Shown here piece after piece: positions 42,800 to 54,895 of a stretch of 64,000 nucleotides of DNA. The stretch spans positions 2,790,001 through 2,854,000 of the forward strand of contig NC_057316.1 in the NCBI RefSeq assembly GCF_000687475.1. The letters run 5' to 3'. The notes under the pieces are model-generated. The model saw only the letters and a program-made list of their open reading frames with translations, did no database searches and was not told the origin of the DNA. Made by a program: the position numbers and the translations under genes. This stretch comes from Ustilaginoidea virens. Taxonomy: Eukaryota; Ascomycota; Sordariomycetes; Hypocreales; Clavicipitaceae. Numbering within the stretch: position 1 is the stretch's first letter; every line of letters begins with the position of its first letter.

Positions 42800-44376
42800 A
42801 TGATGATGGGCACTCCGCCACACCACCTTCTACCCGTCAACGTCAACAGGCCCCGGCCCTCGCCTGTAGACGAGCAGCACGATGTACGCGCAACCGCAAT
42901 AACCACCAAGACAAAACCCAACAAGCTGTTCACCTTGACCTCGACTCCCGCCTATTCCTACCCGTCTTTGCCCCCAAAGCCGGATGACAAGCTCCGTGAT
43001 TCCGCACCTCGCAACACGCACCCGCACTCGCACCCGCACCCGCACCCGCACCCGCACCCGAGAGGCCCGGGGCTCCCCGACGCATACTCTGCATGCACCA
43101 GCAGGCGACCCTCCGTGGCTGAAACAACAACGTCGGCGCGCAAAAGCACCAGAAGCAGAAGCAGAAGCAGCAGCCGCAGTGCAACTGCAACCTCAACCGC
43201 AGCCGCAACCGTAGCCCGCTCGCGCCTGCCTGCGCGGCGCATCTCGACCTCGGTTCCCCACGGCGCCGAATCAGTCCCGCTCACGGTGCAAGATGCCCTC
43301 GTGGGCTTGATCGCCGCCTCGTGCCAGGCCCAAGTCGACGTCGACGGGCTGGACACCCAGCCGACGGGCAAGACCGCTCCCTTGCGGAGGGCCGGCTACC
43401 AGATCAAGTCGTTGCGCATCTCGCTCCAGCTGCTGCGCAAGGTCCTCCGCCGCCTGGACACGGGCCGGCTGCAGAATCCCGAGAGGGCCAGCCTGGTGGA
43501 TGTGGACGTCCTCGTCGCGGTGCTGGCCGCCTCCGTCCTGACCCTCTCCGAGCTGGAGGCCCGGCTGGAGACGCTGGCGACGCGGGCGGACGAGCTGGGC
43601 CTCAGCCCCGAGGACGTGTGCCAGCGCTTCACGCGAGCCCTGGCCAGGGACGCAAACAGGCTGCGCCTCGTCGACTTCACCATCACCAAGCTCCTCAGCG
43701 TGCTGCAAGTGTAGGCTCCATCCCTCCCTCCCCTCCTTCTTCATCCCGCCAAGCTATGCCCGAGGCTGACAAAGCTTGATTTCCCTCCCGCAGAAGTAAC
43801 CCCCGAGAAGCACTCCGCCACAAGCTCCAAGCCGGCCTGGCCACGATGGACATGCTCCAGGCAGACATGGCGCTGGCCCAGCGCATGCAGCAGCTCCAGG
43901 ACGCAGCCCAGGGCCTCGCCCTCGCGTCCCCCGACCGCCGCCGCGAGCTCGCCTGCCGCCCGCCCCCGGCATATAGCAAGCCTTCGCCGGGGAACGACGA
44001 CGAACTGCCCGACTACCAAGCCGCCCTGGACGACGACTCGGCGGTGCCCATCCAGCCCCGCGACTGGTCCGTCTACTCGGGCCTGACCCTGGCCGACATT
44101 CCGGCCCTGTCCAGGATCAACCTTCCGCTGATACTGGGCGAGATCCACGACGGATACTTTTACACGGCCGAGTACGCCGACTCGGTCACCCCAGGCCTGG
44201 ACGCCCTTGATGAGACGCAAAGCTTGGCGCGACCGGAGGCTCTGGCCCGAGTCTTGCTCATAACGGGTCCGACTTCCGACTCGCGCGGGACAGCGTCTGA
44301 GCAGGGCGCGGGTGGCCTGGCCCATCGGCTTGCACGCAAGATAGCCAAGAGGGGTCTGTTGAGTTATTGTCGTTGA
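42800..44376 (+). CDS. Conserved-looking fungal protein of unknown function (two exons)
   Basis: Predicted exons are 42800..43710 and 43794..44376, giving 497 residues. The 83-bp intron has donor GTAGGC, acceptor CCCGCAG and a CTGAC branch-like site near 43766, and joins the frames exactly. The first about 155 residues look disordered: His-Pro repeats from a 6-bp tandem repeat (43018..43060), then Ser/Arg- and Ala/Thr-rich stretches. Residues about 160-345 are predicted helical, Leu- and Ala-rich with regular heptad-like spacing (for example SLRISLQLLRKVLRRLD). This is reminiscent of the N-terminal helical domains of fungal STAND-like or other regulatory proteins, but I cannot name the family. 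The tail is acidic then basic, ending SYCR. The start is the first ATG of three consecutive Met codons; an upstream exon is possible. Confidence 0.65.
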
Positions 44377-44967
44377 AAATGGAAGAATCACGGATGGGGC
44401 AACAGATCAGGGCAAAGCCTGTGTTTGTGTGTCTGCGGAGCTGCATCTTTTTTCCTACCTCTGTTGTCCTCTTTTTATTGTTTTCTTGTTTTCTTTTTTT
44501 TTTCTTTGTGTTTCATGTCGTCTCCTTGGCTTAGAAATAAAGGTGCCGAGTGAGGCGAGGCGCCACCTCGTCTGCTGGTCTCGAGTTGGATCCAAACATG
44601 GGTGTTGGTTATACCCAGGTCAAGCGCAGGGTGGGATAGATAAAAAGTCCATCTGGACTGAATACATTTTGGCAATGACGATTGTTTCCGCCATCTGCTT
44701 CTTTTCCATCTTGCTTGGATGTCCATGTTTTCTGGAGCCGTTGCAGATCCTACTCTGCCGGCCCAAAGCCGTGGATAGGGATTTTGTTTACACACACACT
44801 CGAAGCATTGTTGGAATTCTAAGGTTTGAAAAGGCTAGGTAGGGTCAATCTGGTATGTTAGACTAAAGCTTAGGGAGGGAGAGAGAAGTGTCCCAGACTA
44901 TATGGCTATGTATAGGCGAGTCTGTCATGACTTGCGGCTAGTGCGAAGGGTCTGCGCCCCTGCGCCC
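44377..44967. other. Convergent intergenic region
   Basis: This lies between the 3' ends of the unknown gene (plus) and the WSC gene (minus). It contains T-rich runs near 44450..44515 consistent with a 3' UTR. No further gene was recognised; the open frames here have no recognisable features. Confidence 0.6.
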
Positions 44968-47900
44968 TTATGGCCTCGTGGTCGCCGACCACCCTCGTGT
45001 CCCGTTCCAGGATTGTGGCGCCTGCCCTGCGTCCCATCCCGTGGCCGTGGGGCGGGGCCTTGCCATTTTGTACAGCTCCAGTCGTGACCCAGCACCACAG
45101 TACTGCGACTCGTCGCCAGGGCAGAGGAAGCTGCAGTCTTGCTGGTCTGCGGCCCTCTCACTTTCCCCGGCAATCTCCTTGCCGCAGTAGCACTCCCGGC
45201 CGTATTCCACGCCGAAATACGTCAGGTCGGCGCAGAACTCGGCGCAGGACTCGAGCGTCATGTCGTCGCTGGCAAATACGCGATCGCGCAGAGCGCGGCC
45301 CTCTAGTGACTGCGTCCAGCACCCTTGATAAGCCCACTGGCCAATCTCGGTTCTTCTGAAAGGACCGGTCTGCGTTGGCGCGGCAGGAGAGGCCTGCGTG
45401 GGAGGGAATGCCGCGGCGTTTGAATCCGTGGCGCCTTGGGTTCTGCTCGGAGACGTGCCAAGGGTAAGATTGGAACTGAGAAGGGGTGGTGACGGCAGTG
45501 AAGTGGTGGCTGTCATGATACTGGTAGGTCCGAGGGTAAATTGATATGCGTTGAGCCTCAGACGGCCGCCACAGAACTCGGTAGAGTTGTCTGCTTGGCT
45601 GTCAATACACGCACTGAAAATCATCGTCGTCGTGGGAGTAGATCAAGGTCCGATTGTTGGTTACGTACCGTTGCAAGTCATCTGGCAGTCGGCGATAGGG
45701 GCGGGAACAGCGCCGGAAGTAAAAGCGTTGCCGCACCAGCACTGCGAACGAGAAAAAAAAAAAAAAAAAAAAAAAAGTCAGCAAGGGGACTCTGAGCAAA
45801 AGGGCTGACCAGGGCGGGTAGAATTACCTCGCCTCCGTATTCTACACCGGCATAAATGTAGCCGCTCGATTTGCAAGCATCTACGCAGTTCTTCACCGTT
45901 TTCTTGTCGGTGGCCTTTCCGTTGGGCAGAGCGCGGCCAGTAGTAGATTCAGTGTAGCAGCCGATGCTGGCATAGCCCGAGACACCCGAGTTGACGAGCG
46001 GCTGAGCGGCTGTTGGCGGCTCAGTTGATCCACCACGCCCACAGAGGCTGTCGACGAATACGGACAAGTAGGCTCCGGGGTTGTTGTTTCCATTCCCACC
46101 GCAGATCTGCTTCAAGCTTCCCATGCAGTTAAAGTTGCAGTTCGATTCGTCCACCTTGATCATGGGAATAGTATTGCCTGCCCAGCATTCACGCGCGTAC
46201 TGTGTGCCGCAGTAGATATAACCCTTGGCGTGGCAAGCGCGGATACAGTCTGCATTGACCAAGGTATCAGATGAGTATATCTGGTTTGGCAACTGGCGAT
46301 CGGGAGTGTTGTCTCGATAGCAACCAATGTATTTGAACCGGCCATCTCCGCTGGGCAACAGGGGCGGTGCTTGCTCCGCGACGGCATTGCAGAAGAACTG
46401 GATGAATTGCTTTCCAAAGGTCGGATCGTTGGTGTTCATGGTCCACCGAGCCGTGTCGTTGTAGGGAGCCGTATTCCATTGCGCGTACGGGGCGTTGCAA
46501 ATGAGCGTGGCGTTGGCGCTCTCGCCTGGGTTGAGAGACGTGCCCTCGGCGAGGTCCACCTGGTTCAGGGATCGCACAAGTCCTGCGACGCCGAAAGGGG
46601 GCTTGGATACAGTGAGCGACAACGGAACTGCTCCCTCGGGGGCGGAGTTTGTCACGCGAAACAATAGCGACTTGGAAGTGTTCTGCGTGACGTTGCCGAA
46701 GCTGAACGGCGTGTCCGGCGTATGCTTGACCCACCCGCTGCCATCGGGGGTTTGGAATTCTAAAAGGGCAGTGGGCCAAGGCCCAGCTGACGCAGTAATC
46801 GAGATGGTCTCGTTGCCCCCGTCCGACACAAACTTGACGTAGCAAGAATAGGTGCCAGTTGTCGACGTGTCAAACTTCACGTTGACGCTGGCCGCAGAGT
46901 TGGGACCAACGGCGGCGGGAATCTTCTGCAGTGTGAACTTGCCAACTACCAAATCGCCTCGACCGTCCCATAGCTGGGACGGCCCGTCAGCGTTGCTGGG
47001 AGAGTACAGCACAGACTGCACCGTAAGCAACCCATTACCCAGGTTCGAAGCTAAGAAGGGCTCCGAAACTCCGTTGGGGTCCGCTCCAGTAATCGCCTTC
47101 TTGAAGGAGAGGATCCTGGGGCTGATCTGGAGCAATGGCCCTGCACTCTGTCCTGTACCGGCAAGGCGTGCATGGGTGTTGGTGCTGTAGCCGCCGGCAC
47201 TGTTGGTGGTGGTGACGAGGACATCGTTTGAAAGCAAACCCACGTCAGAAGGCGTAAACGTAGCATTGATGGTGAAGGCATCATCGACAGCCATTTGCAA
47301 AGGCGTGGTGGGCAGTCCCGAGAGGGCAAAGTTGTTGCCTCTGGGATCGTTGAGCTTGATTGCTGTCACAGTCAGGGGTATGAGAGCTTGGCATGTAACA
47401 GGCTTAGCCGAGCTGCCGTTCTTCATATTCACCGTCCCAAAATCTACTGGTGAGGTGCAGTTCAGAGGAGCGTTTACGGGAGATCCAAAGCCGTAAACGT
47501 AACCTAGAGTCGTTCCGACATAAACCATGCCGTCGCCAAAGACGGGTCGAGTGAACTTGGTTACCCCAGGGATTTTGAAGGACTTGATCAAGTTTAGGCT
47601 ACCAGCCTGGGGCACAGCGTCGTACACGCGGAGACCTGGCCCCTGCACGTCGGTGATCCACAACAAGCCAGTTCCTTGTCTTCCGTTGAGAGAGGTTGTC
47701 GTACCATGGCTGACGCCGAGGATGTAGGCATTCTTTTCCCGTGTCTGGGCGACCTTGGCGAATGAAGGCACACCGTTATTGCAAGAAAACTTGAAGACAA
47801 CGGTGGGGTATTGGATGACGTTGATGTAGATGTAACCACCTTCCAGGGGGTAGACACCAGCACCGGCGTAGACAGAGTTGTCGTTTTGATACACGTAAAT

Positions 47901-49181
47901 CACGTCATCCAGCCTGTCTGGGCCGTTTCTGTAGCCGCCAAGGCTGTCCAGGTTAAGAAAGTATGTCTTGCCACTCTTGCCGGTGACAACACCGATGCGC
48001 TTGATGGCACCGCACGAGAATTGGCTGGGGAGAATCTCCAGGGGACTGGTGCCCAGGTCCTTGTCCGCGCCATCCAGAGCCTGCTTCTCCCACGGCATGA
48101 AAAAATCAACCAGCCGAAGACTGCCGTCGGCGTTGATGCTCATGTGCAGCGCCGCCTCTTCCAGCGAAGTTGGAGGGTTGAACCCCCGGACGGGGGCTTC
48201 GGAAAGTTGGGAAGCATATCCGTTCCCGGTGGCTAGAAAGATGGAACCTTGGTCATCGGAAGCAATGCCGCCGCCAGACATCCAGATGCCGCCGCCCTTG
48301 ACGGTGGTTGGGACGCCTTGTCCTTCGGTGGCCCAGTTCTCGACAATCTTACCGGTCGTCTTATCCCAGCCAATGACCCAGCCGGTGAAGTCGTACTGTA
48401 CGCAGTGAGAGGCGAAGCCAGCATAGACGTAGTTGCCCTCGTGCAGCAGAGCCGTCCGCTGGTGGTGAATTCCACCCTTGAATATGCGATCGGGAGCGTT
48501 GCTGGCACGGATGCCCTCTAGGTCGACGGGGAAGTTTGGGCGCTCGGCGAGGCTGTTGACATCAAGAGCGTGGACATAGTACCTCCCGGCAGTCCTGCCT
48601 TGGGCCTTTTGGCCGCCAGTTTGATCGACGTACGTCTTTGAGGTCAAGTACAGAGTATCGGTGTCGGGGTCGATGACGCCAGTAGCAGTGATGCCAATGG
48701 TTGGGTTAATGTCGACGCAGCCATCAAGATCCGCGGTCAGGAAGGGAATGTGAAGGTTTCGCGACGCAAGTATCTGGCCAGTCTTGGCATCTAGCTTGTA
48801 GACATTGTTTTGAGTGGTGGCAAAGTACACGTATTGCCTAGGGTCGTTGTTGGGGGTGTAAACGAGAGGTTGCGAAAAGATTTGTTCCGGCTGGCCAACC
48901 CACACGCCCGGCAGAGTGGTTCGAAATACTTGACCAAACTGGTCGCTGCCAACGACAGCCGGGTCCATGTTGTGATTTCTGCGCAGCCCAAACCATTTAG
49001 CGTAACCACAGGAGAATGGATGTCTTGGAATGGTCATGGATCGGCCCATTCTCACTCACGTTTGGTAGCCAGCTCTCGAATTGTCTCCTCCCCAGGTAAT
49101 GGTGTCGGTGCCGGCAAGTCCAGTGACTAGACCTACGAGGGCCAGGGCCGTGGCCACGGCCAACCGTGGTCGTAGAGCCAT
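44968..49181 (-). CDS. Secreted multidomain protein: PQQ-like propeller, Ig-like region, three WSC domains
   Basis: Predicted exons on the minus strand are 49181..49060, 48978..45828, 45741..45669 and 45590..44968, giving 1322 residues. Introns are 81, 86 and 78 bp with donors GTGAGT, GTAATT and GTACGT. Residues 1-27 form a signal peptide (MALRPRLAVATALALVG, then LVTGLAG), so export to the cell wall or outside is likely. Residues about 40-530 hold beta-propeller repeats of PQQ type (VYKLDAKTG, VIGWDKTTGKI, YIYINV, MVYVGTTLGYVYGFG). About 540-915 is beta-rich and resembles choice-of-anchor/Ig-like repeats (DFGTVNMKNGS; FSFGNVTQNTSK). WSC domains lie at about 921-1013, 1043-1133 and 1201-1285, each with the Cys pattern GC...C..C....Y.Y.G..Y..EC.C.......C...C......CGG. 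A Ser/Thr/Pro-rich linker (about 1136-1200) precedes the last. The third exon, only 73 bp, splits the second WSC domain. WSC domains bind glycans or sense the cell wall; no transmembrane helix or GPI signal is seen. Confidence 0.88.
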
Positions 49182-52100
49182 CCTGGGGCCAACGAAGAGG
49201 CTGATCGTCCTGCCGACCGACGATAATGGACTTGGAGTAGCCCACCCGAAGCCAGAAGGGAGGTGGTAAGACACATATAGTGGTTACCGACAGCGAAACA
49301 AGCCCCGTGGCATGCATCCCACGCGACGGCCACCTCGGGGCCGCACATGCTCGGTACAGCAAGGCATATCGGTCAATGGGTTCGTTATCAAGACGATCGC
49401 CAATGGATATCGCTCAGTGGAGCGTGGGCGGAAACCCGGCTTCAGCAACCAGGACTTGGAACCACAAAGGGAAAGCGGGAAGCGGAAAGCGGGAGCAGTT
49501 CTTGTCACAAGCCGAGACATTCGAATTATGTGGCCGGGGGGGGGGGGGGGGGGGGGGGGGGGGAGCAAGTCGGTTACTGGGGTAGTACGTAGTGCGTACA
49601 TGGGTCCTCAGCTCTTGTCGAAGAGTAGTGTTCGGAGTATAGGTTGACTTGGGTATTTTTGTGTCTGGCATTGGCGTTGCTGTGATCCCGAGCTGTGAGC
49701 AGTGAGTATACGGTTCTGTTGATCGAGCTTTTGCTTGTACTCGGGCGTAGAATACTTGCCTGTGAACAAGTCTGCAAAGACGTGCTCGATTCAATGTTCA
49801 ATGATGTCCTGCGCCGCTAACAGAATGGGGGCCGGCAGTACTGTGCATTATACTCCAAAGACTGTGTATTCCGCACGGAGTAACCCTTAGCCCACGGGCA
49901 AACGCCAGATCCAAGATGCAGGATCCAGGACCCAGGATGCCATGCTTTTTTCTTTTCTTTGGTGGGAACCCGACTGGAGGGGGCCCCTTGCCGCACTTTT
50001 TCGAAGCCAACCAGACACCAGACCTTTGTTCATCATCCCAGGGGTGTTTCTCGGAAGTATTGCCCCGTCAAACCTTGGCATCGGCCTCAAAGAGACTCTC
50101 TCCGGCAAGGAAACGCAATGCTTGCCTGAGGCCGAGCCTGGAGTTGGCTCGTCCTCCTCGTCCTCGTCTTGTCCTCGCCCTCGTCCTCGCTTACGACTGT
50201 AACTCCGTACCCCTTCCCTGTGCTTGATCCGAGCGGCTCACCCAGGGACTCGGTGCAACCCTGCTGCGCGTGGTCTTTGCCAAGGACAGGGCCAAGGCCC
50301 TCTTGGGCGTGGACGGACTGTCTGAGCTGCGCAACTGGTTCGGGAGTCTGGACTCGTCTTTGGTACTGTACTTGTGGCACCTGGGCACCCTTTTTCAGCT
50401 TCTCAGCTTTTTCAGCCGGGTTCTTGCAAGTTGGGAGTGTCTGGCGTCTGGCGTCTGGACTCTGCTTGCTGCTGTTCAAGCCCAGCAACTTGCTCGAAAC
50501 CGACCCGATTGACCCGCTTTAGATCCTCGCTCACGCAACCAGGCGCTTGCTCAATCGGGAAGCTATGTTCTGTAAGAAGCAGCTGTTAATCGTGACGGGG
50601 TCTGAAGCCCGCCGAGGATCATGTGTACAGACAGACAGACTCCAGGGTGGCCCTGGTCTGTGCCACAACGTCCACTCCCTTGCTTACAGGGCCGTGATGT
50701 ACATAGTAATCCCTGGTGCTGGTGTGCTCACCGTGGCAGGGCCGCAGTACCTTCAGACAGGTTGCTACAGGTACAGGTCTCTGACGAATTCCTGAACTTT
50801 CAAATGATGCCTGGCCCCGTCGGCTTTGATGGCCGGCCACCAGCGGACCAGAGGCAACCCCGGATCAAGCCGACAGCACCCGAGCTTCCGACCGCATCGA
50901 TGTGGCACGACAGGCAGGCAGCAAGACAAAGTCCGTCCGTCAAGGACGCTGCTCTCTTGACTGGACTGGTCCTAGCCGCTTGCCATGTCACATACAGCAG
51001 CATTCTTACCGCCAAGCCCTGGCCAGACGACACCCATCGACAGCTACCCGCCTCGTTGCAGTTCTGCATGTAGCTCTTCCGCAGAGAATTGCCTATGCCT
51101 GTGGCGTCTTCGAAAAACGGAGTTGTTCCTTCTCCGTTTGCTGCTACTTGGCATGTTGCCTGACTCTCAGTATCGACGTCTTCCGGTCACTGTGCCGAAC
51201 AGCCAAACTGTCGACCCTTCTTGTGTGTATTATGTACATACTGTACCTACCGTATGTATTATCCCCGCCCGATTCGCCTTTTGCCCGTGCTTCCTGCAAA
51301 GTCGCAGTCACTAAAGCTCCAAACATATCGCTCCTGGCAGGAGAAAAAGGTCCGGATGAGATGTCAAGAGCCAGGGCCAGGTGGATGACTTATGCATCGG
51401 TAACACACGCGACCAGGACCAGCGTATCGGTGTGATTTAACCATTTACGAGAGTACTCCGTGTCCAGGTTCTCTCAATACCTGAGTACCAAGTGCAGCTG
51501 TACGCAGCACCAGGACGAAAAGCCTTCCGTCGTCCTTCAAATTGACTCATGGCCAAACCCGACGCCATCTTTGCATATTTCGAAAATCGAGCCAATCGAG
51601 ACCCGGCCAGTCGCAGTAAATCCTCGTAGACTGGCCACTCCACAAAGCTGAAGCAAACACAGAGTACTCTGTGCAGACTCCGGCGTAATGCGCTGCGTAT
51701 CTCACAACGCTGCAAACGATGAGCGCCGCCACAAATTCATAAATGAGCAGAGGCGTTCTTTTTTTTTTTTTTTTTTTTTTTTTTGTGGGAATGTCACGTT
51801 TTATTTCTCAGTCGTTGGATGCCGTGGTCACGGCCGTAGGGAAATCCGATGCGCGGGGTCCATCGGGGGAGAGCCCCTCCGTTGTTGGATTGAAAACATC
51901 AAGAATTCATGGACCTGGTGCCTTCGTAGGAGGTTTGCGATATCTCGGGACCAACGCAACTACATTCCTTTCCCCTTCAACCTCTCTCCTCGTCGCCAAG
52001 GCTTGCCGCGTCCACCAGCACCCCTGCGTAGTCCTTCTCACCACCACCAAGAGCCAAGGTAATTGGATCGCAACAAGTCTGTGAACCGTAGAGCCCCAAT

Positions 52101-52750
52101 GTTGTGATGCTTCTTGGCCATTCCGCTGTTCTTGCTTTACATCAAAGAACTACGAATTCGCCTGCGCCTGTGAGCCTCAACGAGACTGCACTTGCAATCC
52201 GCATAATGAGGCCGAGCTCTCGCAACACGACATAGGTACCTGCCGCACACAGTCGTTTGGCCAGAAACCGGCCTTGGATCTCGTTCCAAGGGCGTGGAAG
52301 TTGCGCACGAGACCGCTTCAAGTGGAACATGGGCCGACCAAGAACGATGTGCAAACTACATCTTGGAGAAAATGCGTGGCGAGGTGGGTGCTGCGACCGG
52401 ATATGCCTCCTAGGGAGAAAAGTACGTCATGGTGAAGGGAGCGGTTCATGGGATGGAAACGTGTGCCATCTTTCCACGACCCGAATAGTGCCAGAACAGA
52501 AGTTGAGCCAGGACGTACAGTACAAAAGCCCGGCATAGAGGCTCTGAAGATTGTTGAGGATTCTCGATTGTTTCTGATCTCGGGAAATATGAAGGGCGAA
52601 CGAAATGTGCCAGTTACATTCTTTCAAGTCGTTGCTTCCTGTCCCTCGCGACGGCTTTCATGTGTGAGTGCTCATCTTTTCATCTACTTTCTCTTTTCCC
52701 TTTTTCCTTTTTTTTTTTTTTTTGTGTCCTTTTTAACCCCCAGAATGGCT
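49182..52750. other. Long intergenic region without recognised genes
   Basis: This 3.6-kb region lies between the 5' end of the WSC gene and the 3' end of the DUF427 gene. Open frames such as 50902..51435 (plus) and 50087..50488 (minus) show no domain, no signal and no intron logic, so I do not call them. It contains a G28 tract (49536..49563), a T tract of about 25 near 51760..51784, and CCTCGTCCTCGT-type microsatellite near 50150..50190. Confidence 0.5.
49536..49563. repeat. Poly-G tract (28 G)
   Basis: An uninterrupted run of G on the plus strand lies about 355 bp upstream of the WSC gene start. It generates the Gly- and Pro-rich spurious frames in this area. The exact length may be affected by sequencing error in homopolymers. 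Confidence 0.8.
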
Positions 52751-53604
52751 TCAGGCTCCAGGCTTATCAACAAGCTGTCCATCCAGCAGAATGTCAACCT
52801 TTTCGTTGTAGAAGCACAGCAGCCCAGCTATGGCAGCGCTTTCGTGAGTGGGATGTCTGTAATACCACACCAGGTTTTTGTGCTCTTTCCCATCGACAAC
52901 CACATGGTAGTATTCAGCATTCCCCTTGTAGGGACATTGGGTCATCTGATCACTCTTCCTCAACAGAGATGGATCCACAGACCCAGGAGGCAGGTAGTAG
53001 CGCACCGGTAGTCCCGTCTCGTGCAAATGAACCGACGACACCGACTTGGCAATGGTCTTGCCCTCCATCTTGATCTCTATGGATCGGGACGATGGAAGGG
53101 TATCGACACGCTTGAACGGATCTTTCGGATGAACATATACCGGCACATCCTCCTCAAGCCACTGGTCTAAGGGGAAGAGTTAGCTAACCGACCGGAGGCA
53201 AAAGTCGAGGCTATAGCACCCCACCGCGTACCCATGGATCCGAACTCGAGTCGCACAAGTCCGCATAGGGCACCAAGGCTTCTGTCGTCGGTGAAGCGAA
53301 TCACGCGGTCCGTCTTGGCCTCCTTGATCCCGCTCCTCGCGTGAACCGTGACTTCGACAAGAGCGGCTCTCGCAAAGCCACCGCTTCGGATCAGCTGTGT
53401 ATCTCTATGGGAGCAGTTCTTGAGCTCGGTCAGCGGCACATAGAACTGCGGATAACCATCGTGTTCCCAAACATGGACCGCTTTAAGCGTATCCACGATA
53501 GTTCTGCGGTTGAAGATGACCCGCAACCTCCGGGACGCTGGGTATACTTTGCGGGGGCCGTTTGAAAGTATATGGCTGGCAAGGTCGGCTAGGCTAAGCA
53601 GCAT
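52751..53604 (-). CDS. DUF427-family protein with two tandem domain copies
   Basis: Predicted exons on the minus strand are 53604..53232 and 53166..52751 with a 65-bp intron (donor GTACGC, acceptor CCTTAG), giving 262 residues. The first half carries one DUF427-like unit (RKVYPASRRLRVIFN, then HVWEHDGYPQFYVP). The second carries another (SIEIKMEGKTIAKS, HLHETGLPVRYYLPP, then CPYKGNAEYYHVVVDG and VWYYRHP). The CPYKG motif and the paired layout are typical of fungal members of this family (Pfam NTP_transf_9); the biochemical role is not established. The intron joins GSM to DQWLEED in frame. The start at 53604 is the nearest in-frame ATG before the conserved part. The open frame extends much further upstream (to 54444), but that part is repetitive and unlike protein. 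Polypyrimidine and poly-A runs just upstream would be promoter. Confidence 0.8.
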
Positions 53605-54440
53605 GCTAGTACTTGCTTTTTTCTTCCATCGTTTTTTATTTTTTTTATTTTTTTTTATTTTTTTTTGCAGTATGGAGGGACACGGGCAGTGCGCGGCTGT
53701 TCCCCAAGCAAAGGTGTCGGGGGTAGAGGGGGGGGGGGGGGTCCTCTTACTTTGCTCCATAAGCTCCAGGTCTTGCCATGGTTGCTGCTTTTCGCATGCG
53801 AGCTGCAGATGGTCGAAAACAACGGGCTGATGTGTATCAAGATGGGGTTTCTCAGCGAGGGGAGAAGATGGGCCGCGGGCGGTTATACTGGATGAATGGA
53901 CATGATGGAAAATTTGATGGCCTGTCTGGGGGGCATGTGCAGGATTATCGAGACAAGGCATTGCGTCCATTGTAGCCCAAGCTACGGAGGGCTTGTTGAC
54001 GCACACACCCCCCCCCCCCCCCCCCTCCTCTCCCTCCTCCCTCCTTGTCGGCGCTACCCCGCAAGTCGTAATGATGGTGCGTGCTTGTGTTGTGCGCGAC
54101 AATTTCGTCATGACGCAATAATTTGACAGCCAGCTGTTGCCAGCTGCCCGCCAGCTGCCCGCCGAGGTTGAGGATGGATCGTGGCCTGGGATGTGCCAAT
54201 GACCGTGCCACGACCGAGCCCATGGGTCAAGGGGTCTGTCTGGTTCTGGGACTTTGTAGGACCGTCGGGCAACCAGCCCAGGCAGGCCCCTTACCCTTAG
54301 CATCCTTGCAGGCCAAGGTTGGCGTCTGGTTGGCGTCTGGTTGGCATCGGAGCCAAGCCGCCGCCGTCGAGACTTCTGGGTCACTGGTCCGTAATTAGTC
54401 CGTAGTTGGACCTCGAAAACTTCGGGAACCCCCAGCCGCC

Positions 54441-54535
54441 TCACCTCACCTCACCTCACCTCACCTCACCTCACCTCACCTCACCTCACCTCACCTCACC
54501 TCACCTCACCTCACCTCACCTCACCTGCACTTGCA
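54441..54535. repeat. Pentanucleotide array (TCACC)19
   Basis: Nineteen uninterrupted copies of TCACC lie in intergenic DNA. No coding role is apparent. Confidence 0.9.
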
Positions 54536-54850
54536 CCGTGGCGGCTAGAGGATACTGAGGCGTTCTGGGCCCAATCAAGTGACATCTGGATTCTGGACGG
54601 CACGGCAGCATAATACTCTCCCCCACCAGACCCCAGCCAGTCCCAGGCACTCCGTACGGTCCAAAGCGCATTGAAAAGGGACTGCACCGATGGCAAGCAG
54701 CAAAGTGACGCGGACAATACATAACAAAGAGGAGGCGCAGATTTCCGGGGTCTTGGCTTGGCAGATTGGCAGATTGACAGATTGACAGATCGACTCAGCA
54801 TGGTGCTGACTGTTTCACGTTAACTGTCAATTTCAATTTCATGCAGCGCA

Positions 54851-54895
54851 GCACAGCACAGCACAGCACAGCACAGCACAGCACAGCACAGCACA
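54851..54895. repeat. Pentanucleotide array (GCACA)9
   Basis: Nine uninterrupted copies of GCACA begin 315 bp downstream of the TCACC array, preceded by GCAGC variants. Confidence 0.88.

Noticed and set aside
42830..43371. Arg/Val- and Cys/Gly-rich minus-strand frames opposite the unknown gene
   Set aside because: They are antisense shadows of the CACCCG tandem repeat and of the real exon.
45678..49055. The WSC protein as a single 1125-codon open frame
   Set aside because: Its first 26 and last roughly 49 codons are intron sequence. Splicing at GTGAGT/GCGCAG and GTAATT/TTCGCAG restores a signal peptide and the second WSC domain.
50902..51435. A 177-codon open frame in the intergenic region
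   Set aside because: No domain, signal or codon pattern supports it, and it starts and ends without nearby gene signals.
53167..54444. A 425-codon open frame on the minus strand that contains the first DUF427 exon
   Set aside because: Only the part from 53604 downward looks like protein. The upstream part is translated from homopolymer and simple-repeat DNA (poly-Lys, Gly, Pro runs), so it is a chance extension.
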